Assembly (NCBI GenBank): GCA_028276125.1
Contig: JAPYWY010000037.1
Span: forward strand, 1 to 9,952
Length of the DNA: 9,952 nt
Reading direction: 5' to 3'
From: Pseudothermotoga sp.
Lineage (GTDB): Bacteria > Thermotogota > Thermotogae > Thermotogales > DSM-5069
Under the pieces are notes generated by a model. That model saw only the letters and a list, made by a program, of their open reading frames with translations. It made no database searches and was not told the origin of the DNA. Both the position numbers and the translations under genes were made by a program. This document shows positions 1 to 6,417 of the stretch, in pieces. Position 1 is the first letter of the stretch, and each line of letters opens with the position of its first letter.

Positions 1-534
1 ATTCAGTATGATCGACTCTGGGACGTTACAGAGGTTTGCCTCTATCTTCGCCAGTACGTTGTTCAGATAGTTCAGTGACTTTATCCTTGGACTGGTGGCC
101 TCGTTCAGGTTGCGCCTCGTGGATGCGGTCACGACCTCGATGCCCTCTTCGTAGAGAGATTGGGGAAACAAAGCCAATGGCATGGCGATACAGAAGATCG
201 TGGGCTTGGGACATTTTCTCGGATCCAAACTCAAATCAGTCCCCTCGCCCCTCGTCACGACCAGGCGGATATAAGCTTCTCTCAAATTGTTTCGCCTCAG
301 AGTTTCAAGAACGACGTTCATCATCTCTTGCTTGTCGATGGGGATGTTCAGCAGTATCGCCTTCGCAGATTCGTAGAGTCTGTCGATGTGCTCTTTCAAT
401 TTGAAAACGCGGTTGTTGTACGCCCTTATGCCTTCGAAGACACCATCGCCGTAGAGAACTCCCCTGTCGAAGACTGAAATGCGCGCTTCTTCTTTCTTTA
501 GAAACTGTCCATCCAGGTACACGACCAGAGACAT
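1..534 (-). CDS. ilvE: Branched-chain amino acid aminotransferase (class IV), 5' part; gene continues past the left edge
   Basis: PLP-dependent transaminase that interconverts valine, leucine or isoleucine with their 2-oxo acids, using 2-oxoglutarate/glutamate; cytoplasmic. The first 178 codons are visible. The N-terminal motif VFDRGVLYGDGVFEGIRAY (residues 21-39) is typical of branched-chain aminotransferases. The PLP-binding lysine is most likely K152 in PRIKSLNYLNN (149-159), a form shared with archaeal-type and Thermotoga-type IlvE. The family is about 270-310 residues long, so roughly 100-130 residues and the stop lie outside the window. The ATG at 534 is chosen because a strong GGAGGT (plus positions 541-546) sits 7 bases upstream. 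It is divergent from the threonine operon, and threonine is the precursor of isoleucine, which fits the role. Other class IV members (D-amino acid aminotransferase, aminodeoxychorismate lyase) are possible but fit these motifs less well. Confidence 0.9.
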   Translation of the reverse strand, partial: MSLVVYLDGQFLKKEEARISVFDRGVLYGDGVFEGIRAYNNRVFKLKEHIDRLYESAKAILLNIPIDKQEMMNVVLETLRRNNLREAYIRLVVTRGEGTDLSLDPRKCPKPTIFCIAMPLALFPQSLYEEGIEVVTASTRRNLNEATSPRIKSLNYLNNVLAKIEANLCNVPESIILN

Positions 535-569
535 TTCAACACCTCCGTGATGAAAGGTTATTTAGCTAA

Positions 570-598
570 ATTCTATTCAAAAGCGTACGATCTGTCAA
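570..598 (-). promoter_or_regulatory. Sigma70-type promoter of ilvE
   Basis: On the minus strand, a perfect -35 TTGACA (598-593) is followed by a 17-base spacer and a -10 TAGAAT (575-570, 5 of 6 matches). Transcription would start near 563, about 30 bases before the ATG at 534. The -35 box lies inside the 590-610 inverted repeat. A 10-bp palindrome TTTAGCTAAA (561-570) touches the -10 box and covers the likely start site. Both repeats could be operators, but this is inferred from position only. Confidence 0.75.
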
Positions 599-610
599 CA
601 CTTGACAGAT
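590..610. repeat. Perfect 9-bp inverted repeat over the ilvE -35 box
   Basis: ATCTGTCAA (590-598) and TTGACAGAT (602-610) are exact reverse complements separated by the 3 bases CAC. One arm contains the ilvE -35 hexamer, so a protein bound here would block or contact RNA polymerase. No T-run follows on either strand, which argues against a terminator. Operator function is an inference from symmetry and position. Confidence 0.55.
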
Positions 611-639
611 TCACCGTCCAACGCTTGCGTACACACGAG

Positions 640-806
640 CTATTCCTCGTTCAATATGCTGAAGAATAGCCAGACTGAAAGGGCGGCGGCGTTTTCATCT
701 TTCAAGATTGTATCCTCCGTGATGAGCAAACCTTTCTCAAAGACCTTTCTGATACCCAGATAGTCGAATTTTTTGAAGATCAGTACACTTCATCGATCTG
801 TGCCAT
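640..806 (-). pseudogene. Frameshifted remnant of a small (about 55 aa) protein gene
   Basis: Reading from ATG at 806 gives MAQIDEVY and then a TGA. Shifting frame at that point, by restoring one base, gives IFKKFDYLGIRK, then VFEKGLLITEDTILK, then DENAAALSVWLFFSILNEE, ending at TAG (642-640). The span is 167 bases, one short of a multiple of three, as expected for a single-base deletion from a 56-codon gene. The downstream segment has protein-like composition (amphipathic, acidic end). I do not recognise the family. No good Shine-Dalgarno site precedes the ATG. A sequencing error, or a chance open frame starting at an internal TTG, are alternatives. Confidence 0.4.
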
Positions 807-857
807 GATCCGTTGGTGTATTTTGGCACAGACCGTTCAATTTCATAGAGCGTATTG

Positions 858-879
858 GATAAAATCGTACGATTTTATC
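858..879. repeat. Perfect 22-bp palindrome upstream of the threonine operon
   Basis: The half-site GATAAAATCGT (858-868) is followed directly by its exact reverse complement (869-879), with the centre at GTAC. There is no spacer, so it would form a poor RNA hairpin and is unlikely to be a terminator. A dimeric DNA-binding protein site is the natural reading. Each strand carries a -10-like TAAAAT inside the palindrome; on the plus strand a weak -35-like TTCAAT (836-841) lies 18 bases upstream, so a secondary promoter here cannot be excluded. It lies about 75 bp upstream of the main hom -10 box. Confidence 0.6.
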
Positions 880-918
880 GACTAAGATCGACAAAAAGGG
901 ACAGATCTCGAACGATGT

Positions 919-928
919 GTTTGCAAAC
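919..928. promoter_or_regulatory. Short palindrome abutting the hom -35 box (possible operator)
   Basis: GTTTGCAAAC is a perfect 10-bp palindrome that ends 2 bases before the proposed -35 hexamer. The position suits an activator or repressor site. Ten bases of symmetry can arise by chance, so confidence is low. Confidence 0.3.
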
Positions 929-930
929 GA

Positions 931-958
931 TTCACGTCGAAAGTCTCAGTGATATAAT
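931..958 (+). promoter_or_regulatory. Sigma70-type promoter of the hom-thrC-thrB operon
   Basis: The -10 box is a perfect TATAAT (953-958). TTCACG (931-936) is a 4-of-6 match to the -35 box with a 16-base spacer. Transcription would start near 965, leaving about 27 untranslated bases before the ATG at 992. That is too short for a leader peptide and attenuator of the enterobacterial thr type, so control would have to act at initiation or on enzyme activity. Confidence 0.65.
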
Positions 959-991
959 GTTTGAAAATATACCTTGCGTGGGGGTAGTCGC

Positions 992-2284
992 ATGGATGCT
1001 GTGAAGATAGGTTTGCTTGGTTTTGGGACCGTCGGCAGAGGAGTATACAGAGTTTTAGAAAACCATCGACGAAAGATCATCAAAAGCTGTGGTGCAGACA
1101 TCCATATGGAGAAAGTCCTTGTGAGAGATGTTGAGAAATACCGGAATGTTTTTCCAAACATTTCCGATCTTTTCACGAACGATCCATACCAGATAATCAA
1201 CGATCCTGAGATAGCGATCGTCGTTGAAGTGATGGGCGGTGTGAGACCAACCTTCGATTACGTCATCGACGCTATGAAAAATGGCAAAAGCGTCGTCACG
1301 GCGAACAAGGATATGATCGCGGAGCGTGGCGAGGAGTTGTTTGAAACTCAGAGAAACTGTGGTGTTGATCTTTTCTTCGAAGCGAGCGTGGGCGGAGCGA
1401 TACCGATCGTGAAGGCTTTGAAAGAGAGTCTCGCTGGCGATGAGATAAGAGAAATCGTGGCCATCATCAACGGCACGACGAACTACATACTCTCGAAGAT
1501 GTCTCTGTGTTCGGCAGATTACGAAGAAACTTTGAGAGAAGCTCAACAAAACGGTTATGCTGAAGCAGATCCGACATCAGATGTGGAAGGTTACGACGCC
1601 GCGAGAAAGCTCGCCATCTTGACATCCATAGCCTTCAACTCCAGGATCACGTTCAAGGATGTCTACGTCGAGGGGATAAGCAAGATCACGAAGATAGATA
1701 TACGATATGCGCGTGAATTCAACGGGGTCATAAAATTGTTGGCGATAGGTAAAAGGACCGAAAGAGGGATAGAGGTTCGCGTGCATCCAACGATCATTCC
1801 ATCCTCCCATCCCTTGGCGGCGGTGAACGATGTTTTCAACGCCGTCTTCGTCAGATCGAACGCCGCAGGTGAGCTCATGTTCTACGGTCGAGGCGCGGGT
1901 GGACTTCCGACGGCGAGTGCCGTGGTTGGAAACATCGTCGAGGCGGTCAACAATTTTCTTCACAGAGACAGAGGGAGAATCGGCTGCACCTGCTACAAAC
2001 GAGAATTTTTGTTGCCCATGGAAGAGATCGTAACGAAATACTACATAAGATTGCTCGTGGACGATAAGCCCGGTGTTTTGGCGTCGGTCGCGGGAGCCTT
2101 CGGCAGAAATTCTGTTAGTATCGAGTCGGTGATACAAAAAAGGTCCATGGGTGAAGTCGCCGAGGTGGTGATCGTGACCCACCCCGCGAAGGAGAAAGAT
2201 CTACAGAACACCGTCTCTTTGCTCAAGACCTTGCCAGTAGTCAGACAAATCGGCAACGTGATACGGGTTGAGGGGGAATTCTGA
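992..2284 (+). CDS. hom: Homoserine dehydrogenase, monofunctional, with C-terminal ACT domain
   Basis: Reduces aspartate 4-semialdehyde to homoserine with NAD(P)H, the branch point to threonine and methionine. The protein has 430 residues. The Rossmann motif GFGTVG is at 10-15 and VVTANKDMIA at 101-110 (K106). NGTTNYILSKM (160-170) and EADPTSDVEGYDAARK (191-206) form the catalytic core, where D202 and K206 match the Asp/Lys pair known from the yeast enzyme. An ACT domain begins near 350 (YYIRLLVDDKPGVLASVAGAF), which usually means threonine feedback. The ATG at 992 is preferred over the in-frame TTG at 974 because GGGGGT (979-984) is correctly spaced from it. No aspartokinase domain is attached, unlike the fused enzyme that I recall from Thermotoga maritima. 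The stop overlaps thrC by one base. Confidence 0.95.
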   Translation: MDAVKIGLLGFGTVGRGVYRVLENHRRKIIKSCGADIHMEKVLVRDVEKYRNVFPNISDLFTNDPYQIINDPEIAIVVEVMGGVRPTFDYVIDAMKNGKSVVTANKDMIAERGEELFETQRNCGVDLFFEASVGGAIPIVKALKESLAGDEIREIVAIINGTTNYILSKMSLCSADYEETLREAQQNGYAEADPTSDVEGYDAARKLAILTSIAFNSRITFKDVYVEGISKITKIDIRYAREFNGVIKLLAIGKRTERGIEVRVHPTIIPSSHPLAAVNDVFNAVFVRSNAAGELMFYGRGAGGLPTASAVVGNIVEAVNNFLHRDRGRIGCTCYKREFLLPMEEIVTKYYIRLLVDDKPGVLASVAGAFGRNSVSIESVIQKRSMGEVAEVVIVTHPAKEKDLQNTVSLLKTLPVVRQIGNVIRVEGEF

Positions 2285-3333
2285 TGCGTTGGGAAGGCGT
2301 CTTGAAGGCGTACAAAGAATACCTACCGATAACGGACAAAACTCCCATGCTCTCACTCAACGAAGGAAACACTCCCTTGATACGTGCGAACTACATCTCT
2401 CAACTTGTCGGTGCAACGGTTTATCTCAAGTTCGAAGGTGCAAATCCCACAGGATCTTTCAAAGACCGTGGCATGGTGCTCGCGGTGGCGAAGGCATTGG
2501 AAGAAGGGGCGAAGGCTGTCATATGCGCTTCGACCGGCAACACGTCAGCTTCTGCAGCGGCGTACGCAGCACGGGCGGGTCTAAAATGTATCGTTCTGAT
2601 TCCTCAAGGTAAGGTCGCGCTCGGAAAGCTCGCACAGGCGTTGTTCTATGGAGCGAAGGTGGTGGCCATAAAGGGTAACTTCGACGAGGCTTTAAAACTT
2701 GTCAGAAAGATCAGTGAAGACTTCCCCATAGTCATAGTGAACTCGATCAATCCTTACAGGATAGAGGGACAAAAGACTGCAGCCTTCGAAGTTTGTGATG
2801 CCCTTGGAACGGCTCCCGATTATTTGTTCATACCTGTTGGTAACGCGGGCAACATCACCGCTTATTGGAAGGGCTTCAAAGAGTACTTCGCGCTCGGCAA
2901 GATCGAAAAACTTCCCAAGATGATGGGTTTTGAAGCCGAAGGTGCGGCGGCCATAGTCAAGGGTGAACCGATACCAAACCCAGAAACGATCGCCACAGCG
3001 ATAAGGATAGGCAATCCTGCAAGTTGGAAACAAGCGGTGGCAGCCGCGGAGGAATCCAACGGTGAAATTTCCTGCGTGAGCGACGATGAGATCATAGACG
3101 CATACCGCTTGATAGCCCAAAGAGAAGGTATCATGGCCGAGCCGGCGTCTGCGGCGAGTGTGGCAGGTTTGTTGAAGTACCATAGATCGAAGGGTTTTAA
3201 ACCAACAGACGTGATCGTCGCAGTCTTAACGGGTCATGGTTTGAAAGATCCTGACAACGCGATAAAATTTACCCTCAACGAGCCCATCGAGGTCGAACCA
3301 GTGTACGAAGAAGTTTTAAGGGTGATTCAATGA
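2284..3333 (+). CDS. thrC: Threonine synthase
   Basis: PLP enzyme converting O-phosphohomoserine to threonine and phosphate, the last step of threonine synthesis; cytoplasmic. The protein has 349 residues, the length of the short bacterial/archaeal form. The PLP lysine is K60 in NPTGSFKDRGM (54-64). ASTGNTSASAAAYAARAG (82-99) is the substrate/PLP loop and VGNAGN (185-190) binds the PLP phosphate. TGHGLKDPD (316-324) near the C-terminus distinguishes threonine synthase from threonine dehydratase. The ATG shares its A with the hom stop (TGATG) and has GAGGGGG about 7 bases upstream inside hom, so translation is probably coupled. No N-terminal SAM-binding extension of the plant type is present. 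Confidence 0.95.
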   Translation: MRWEGVLKAYKEYLPITDKTPMLSLNEGNTPLIRANYISQLVGATVYLKFEGANPTGSFKDRGMVLAVAKALEEGAKAVICASTGNTSASAAAYAARAGLKCIVLIPQGKVALGKLAQALFYGAKVVAIKGNFDEALKLVRKISEDFPIVIVNSINPYRIEGQKTAAFEVCDALGTAPDYLFIPVGNAGNITAYWKGFKEYFALGKIEKLPKMMGFEAEGAAAIVKGEPIPNPETIATAIRIGNPASWKQAVAAAEESNGEISCVSDDEIIDAYRLIAQREGIMAEPASAASVAGLLKYHRSKGFKPTDVIVAVLTGHGLKDPDNAIKFTLNEPIEVEPVYEEVLRVIQ

Positions 3334-4223
3334 TAAGGGTTCGTGTGCCGGCGACCTCAGCGAATCTTGGACCCGGCTTCGACGTCATCGGCGTGGCACT
3401 TTCGATCTTCAACGAGGTGTGGGTTGAAGCATCGAAAGAATTGAAGATCGAAGTTTTTGGTGAAGGTGCGAACGATATATCCAAAGGTCAAGACAACTTG
3501 GTGTATCGTGCGATCTGCAGAGTTTTCGACAAAATCAAGAAAGAGCCAGAACCCATCAAACTCACTCTCAAGAACACAATCCCTCTAGCGCGAGGCCTTG
3601 GTAGCAGTTCGGCAGCGATAGTCGGTGGGTTAGTAGCTGGAAACGCCTATCTCGGTTTTCCTTTGAATGATGAAGAACTTCTACGAATGGCGGTGGAAAT
3701 CGAGGGTCATCCCGACAACGTCGCACCCGCACTGTTCGGTGGTGTGACGATATGCACTCAGATTCCAAAGCTTCTGTGTGTGAAGTTACCGATCTTCGAA
3801 CTCGACGTGGTGCTCGCCGTCCCAGATTTCGAGATAAAGACGTCAGACTCACGAAAAATTTTGCCGAGAGAGGTTCCTTTCGAAGATGCGAAAATGAACG
3901 TCACCAACGTTGCCTTCCTTATCACAGCACTCTACACGAAGAGATACGAACTTTTGGAAATCGGAATGCAGGATAGACTGCATCAACCCTATCGAAGCAA
4001 GCTAATACCTGGTTTCCATGAAGTTTTGAAGCGTGCAAGAGAAGCTGGTGCGTTGGGCGTGGCTCTGAGTGGCAGTGGCCCTACGATAATAGCGTTGACG
4101 AAGTCTCCCCAAGCAGTCGCGCAGGCGATGGCAGAGACGTTCAAAGAACATGGTGTGAATGTCAAAACGCTCATCACGCACCCACAAGAGATGGGCGCAC
4201 TCGAATTGGTGGATGTGGAGTGA
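3330..4223 (+). CDS. thrB: Homoserine kinase (GHMP family)
   Basis: Phosphorylates homoserine with ATP to O-phosphohomoserine, the substrate of the preceding gene product. The 297-residue length is normal for ThrB. GHMP motif 1 is PATSANLGPGFD (7-18). The ATP-binding motif 2, PLARGLGSSSAA, is at 85-96, followed by EGHPDNVAPALFGG (125-138), typical of homoserine kinase. QDRLHQPYR (214-222) and the C-terminal motif 3, ALSGSGPT (245-252), complete the set. It overlaps thrC by 4 bases (ATGA), with AAGGGTGA just upstream, indicating translational coupling. It is the last gene of the operon, with a hairpin terminator 16 bases after the stop. Gene order hom-thrC-thrB is common outside the enterobacteria. 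Confidence 0.95.
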   Translation: MIRVRVPATSANLGPGFDVIGVALSIFNEVWVEASKELKIEVFGEGANDISKGQDNLVYRAICRVFDKIKKEPEPIKLTLKNTIPLARGLGSSSAAIVGGLVAGNAYLGFPLNDEELLRMAVEIEGHPDNVAPALFGGVTICTQIPKLLCVKLPIFELDVVLAVPDFEIKTSDSRKILPREVPFEDAKMNVTNVAFLITALYTKRYELLEIGMQDRLHQPYRSKLIPGFHEVLKRAREAGALGVALSGSGPTIIALTKSPQAVAQAMAETFKEHGVNVKTLITHPQEMGALELVDVE

Positions 4224-4239
4224 GGACGTTTTGAAAAAC

Positions 4240-4265
4240 AAAAGGGGCACAGAAGTGCCCCTTTT
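4240..4265. terminator. Bidirectional intrinsic terminator between thrB and the chemoreceptor gene
   Basis: AAAAGGGGCAC (4240-4250) pairs perfectly with GTGCCCCTTTT (4255-4265) around the loop AGAA; T4262-4266 form the U-tract for the plus strand. On the minus strand the stem is followed by TTTTGTTTTT, so it can also terminate the converging chemoreceptor transcript. TTTGA (4230-4234) and TCAAA (4266-4270) could extend the pairing around a small bulge. Confidence 0.9.
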
Positions 4266-4279
4266 TCAAAGATCGAAGC

Positions 4280-6268
4280 TCACAGTTTGAAAATGGAGAC
4301 TATCTCGGTAAGTCTCTGGGCGATCTGAGACATCTGTTCTCCCATACTGCTGAGTTGGAATGCTCCCTGGGCTTGGTCTTTCGACGCTGTGTCGATCTCG
4401 CTCAAACCGGCCGCAATCTCAGTGACAGACTTCGTTGCTGTCGCCATCGCGCTGCTCATCTCTTCTGCCGCCGCACTCATCTGCTGAGCGCTCGCCGCCA
4501 GATTTTCTATCATTTGGCTGATCTCTTTAACTTCTCTCAATATGTTCGCCAATTCGTTGCCGACCACGACGGCTTGATCGGATACTTGTGCCATTCTTTC
4601 GACCGTTTTGTTGGCTTCTTCGTATGCGTTCAGTGCACCCTGCTGAATGCCCGAAAGGATCTGTCCTATCTTGCTGGTCGCCTTCTTGCTTTCTTCTGCG
4701 AGTTTTCTTATTTCATCCGCTACCACCGCAAAGCCCCTGCCAGCCTCACCTGCTCTGGCCGCCTCTATGGCGGCGTTCAAGGCCAAAAGGTTCGTCTGTT
4801 CCGCTATGGAGTTGATCGTGTTCACTATCTCAGCTATGTTTTTCGCCCTCTCGGTGAGCTCTGACACTGTCTGCTGAGTTTTCGCAACACTCTCTCTCGT
4901 TTGAGCTATCATACCTGTTATGAGCTTCACCGCTTGTTCACCCTTGTCGGCGGCAGATCTCACCGAAACGGCCTTTTCAGACAAACCCTGCGCCGATTTT
5001 GATACGTTCTGCGCGCTCGCCGCAACTTCTTCTACACCGCTTGTGACTTCTTGTATCGAGGCGGAGGTGTTCTGCGCCGATTTGTTCATCTGATCGAGTT
5101 TTGCCGAGATCTCTTCAACCGAAGCGGAAAGTTCCTGAGCTGCGGAAGCAAGAGATTGAGACATCTTCGACGCGTTCAAAGAGTCTTCCTTGATTTGAGA
5201 CATCGAACCCCTCAGAGATTGTTTCATCTTCCTGAGAGATTCTGAGATCTTTCCTATCTCGTCTTTCGAATCGAACTCGAATTCCACGGTCAAATCACCA
5301 GCTGCGAACTTCTCTATGGCGGACGTCAAAGAAACGAGTGGCTTGGAAAGATAATTCCTCGAGATCAGCAAACCCAAAATCATCGCACCGACTATCGCTG
5401 CAGCTGTTATCACAAGAAGCAGTTGAATCAATCTGTTCGCAGATGCGTACAAGATTTTTTCGTACACACCCGCGTTCAACAGCCAACCGTTGCTCAGTCT
5501 TGTGAACACCACTGCCCTCTTGATCTTGTCCACTTCGTACGTCAAGAAGATCGTTTCCTGGGTCGAATCTCTCGCAGCTCTGAACCAACTTTCCGCTGAA
5601 AAATCTCTTCCGAGCAGTTCTTTAACCGTGTGAAAAAGGACTTTTCCCTGAGTGGTGAAGACCCCGACGAAGTAACCTTCTTCAAGACCTTCCTCGGTGA
5701 GGTGAACCACCTTGTCAGTCTTCACCACAAGCGCAGCGGCGCCTACGACTTTACCATCTACCTTTACTGCTTTGGTGAAAGCGAACACGTCCGAACCGGT
5801 GTCGGAATGCTTGTAGGGTTCTGTGATAAGCGCTCGATTTGGATTGCTCAACGCCAGTTTGTACCAATCACGCGTTCGTGGATCGTAGTTTGCATCTGTC
5901 ATCGTCACGTTTCTGACGAACCTGCCATCTTCGAATCCCACCTGGGCGAACTCAACGTCTTCGAAGGCCTTCTTGATTTCAATTAGCATCTGCACCAACG
6001 CTTTCTCGTTCTCTTGGGTGGGATTTTTGTAGTACCGCAAGATCGCTTCCTCAGCGGCGAGTAGCTCGGCTAGTTCCGTGTACTTGCTGAAGAAAGCTTC
6101 AACGGCATCCGCTTTGCTCAAACATGTGGTTTGCAAAGCTTTCCTGGCCATTTGAGCGATCACGTCACGCGATTGGAGAACTGAGAGCGTCGATAAGACC
6201 GCGAGTGGCACTACTGAGCTGATTACGATGAGTACCAAGATTTTGCCTGAGATCTTGAGATTTCTCAA
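4280..6268 (-). CDS. Methyl-accepting chemotaxis protein with double-Cache-type sensor domain
   Basis: Membrane chemoreceptor that signals to CheA/CheW to control flagellar rotation. Counting from the TTG at 6268 (662 residues): membrane segment 10-30, extracytoplasmic sensor about 31-279, second membrane segment 280-302, HAMP 303-355 (P310, DEIG 336-339), then a long coiled-coil signalling domain. Its hairpin tip contains EQTNLLALNAAIEAARAGE (490-508), the MCP hallmark. The sensor contains YDPRTRDWYK (128-137), as in dCache_1 domains. No C-terminal CheR-binding pentapeptide is seen (it ends SIFKL). An open frame extends to an ATG at 6310, but a TATAAT box at 6298-6293 lies inside that extension. 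TTG 6268 or GTG 6271, after AAGGGGGTGA, is therefore the likely start. The ligand is not known. Confidence 0.92.
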   Translation of the reverse strand: MRNLKISGKILVLIVISSVVPLAVLSTLSVLQSRDVIAQMARKALQTTCLSKADAVEAFFSKYTELAELLAAEEAILRYYKNPTQENEKALVQMLIEIKKAFEDVEFAQVGFEDGRFVRNVTMTDANYDPRTRDWYKLALSNPNRALITEPYKHSDTGSDVFAFTKAVKVDGKVVGAAALVVKTDKVVHLTEEGLEEGYFVGVFTTQGKVLFHTVKELLGRDFSAESWFRAARDSTQETIFLTYEVDKIKRAVVFTRLSNGWLLNAGVYEKILYASANRLIQLLLVITAAAIVGAMILGLLISRNYLSKPLVSLTSAIEKFAAGDLTVEFEFDSKDEIGKISESLRKMKQSLRGSMSQIKEDSLNASKMSQSLASAAQELSASVEEISAKLDQMNKSAQNTSASIQEVTSGVEEVAASAQNVSKSAQGLSEKAVSVRSAADKGEQAVKLITGMIAQTRESVAKTQQTVSELTERAKNIAEIVNTINSIAEQTNLLALNAAIEAARAGEAGRGFAVVADEIRKLAEESKKATSKIGQILSGIQQGALNAYEEANKTVERMAQVSDQAVVVGNELANILREVKEISQMIENLAASAQQMSAAAEEMSSAMATATKSVTEIAAGLSEIDTASKDQAQGAFQLSSMGEQMSQIAQRLTEIVSIFKL

Positions 6269-6292
6269 CACGTTCACCCCCTTGCTGTGGGT

Positions 6293-6321
6293 ATTATACA
6301 AAATCATCAATGCATATTCAA
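6293..6321 (-). promoter_or_regulatory. Promoter of the chemoreceptor gene
   Basis: On the minus strand, TTGAAT (6321-6316, 4 of 6 matches), a 17-base spacer and a perfect TATAAT (6298-6293). Transcription would begin near 6286, only about 15-18 bases before the GTG/TTG start and just upstream of the AAGGGGGTGA ribosome-binding site. This makes the in-frame ATG at 6310 unusable as a start. Confidence 0.7.
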
Positions 6322-6417
6322 TTCTTTTTCAATGTTCGAAAAGTAAACCTAACACTCGTGCGATTAAAATTATAGCATCAAAGAGTCTAAAAAAGCCTTT
6401 TGGGGTGGATGCGAAGT

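Larger units (their letters stand above)
535..991. other. Divergent intergenic region between ilvE and the threonine operon
   Basis: These 457 bases hold no intact gene that I can support. From left to right they contain the ilvE ribosome-binding site and promoter, the inverted repeat at 590-610, a frameshifted small-ORF remnant (640-806, minus), a 9-bp inverted repeat with an 18-base loop (TCTGTGCCA at 797-805, TGGCACAGA at 824-832), a perfect 22-bp palindrome (858-879), a 10-bp palindrome (919-928) and the hom promoter (931-958). This is long for a genome whose genes otherwise overlap or nearly touch, consistent with a decayed gene plus regulatory sites. Confidence 0.6.

Noticed and set aside
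36..477. Plus-strand open frames and a 62-aa minus-strand frame in the ilvE region
   Set aside because: They lie opposite or out of frame with a clear class IV aminotransferase reading frame that is simply cut by the window edge.
797..832. 9-bp inverted repeat with an 18-base loop (TCTGTGCCA...TGGCACAGA) considered as a terminator or mobile-element end
   Set aside because: Long loop, no T-run on either side and no transposase or target duplication nearby; kept only as a note in the intergenic entry.
974..991. TTG start 6 codons upstream of the hom ATG
   Set aside because: The added residues carry the ribosome-binding site for the ATG at 992, and the TTG lacks a site of its own.
1055..2182. 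Long minus-strand open frames (164 and 201 aa) opposite hom
   Set aside because: No recognisable domain and odd composition; they are shadows of the hom codons.
2692..3183. 163-aa minus-strand frame opposite thrC
   Set aside because: Antisense shadow of a fully conserved threonine synthase; no ribosome-binding site or family motif.
4355..4864. 169-aa plus-strand frame opposite the chemoreceptor signalling domain
   Set aside because: Antisense to the most conserved part of the MCP; cysteine/arginine-rich shadow composition.
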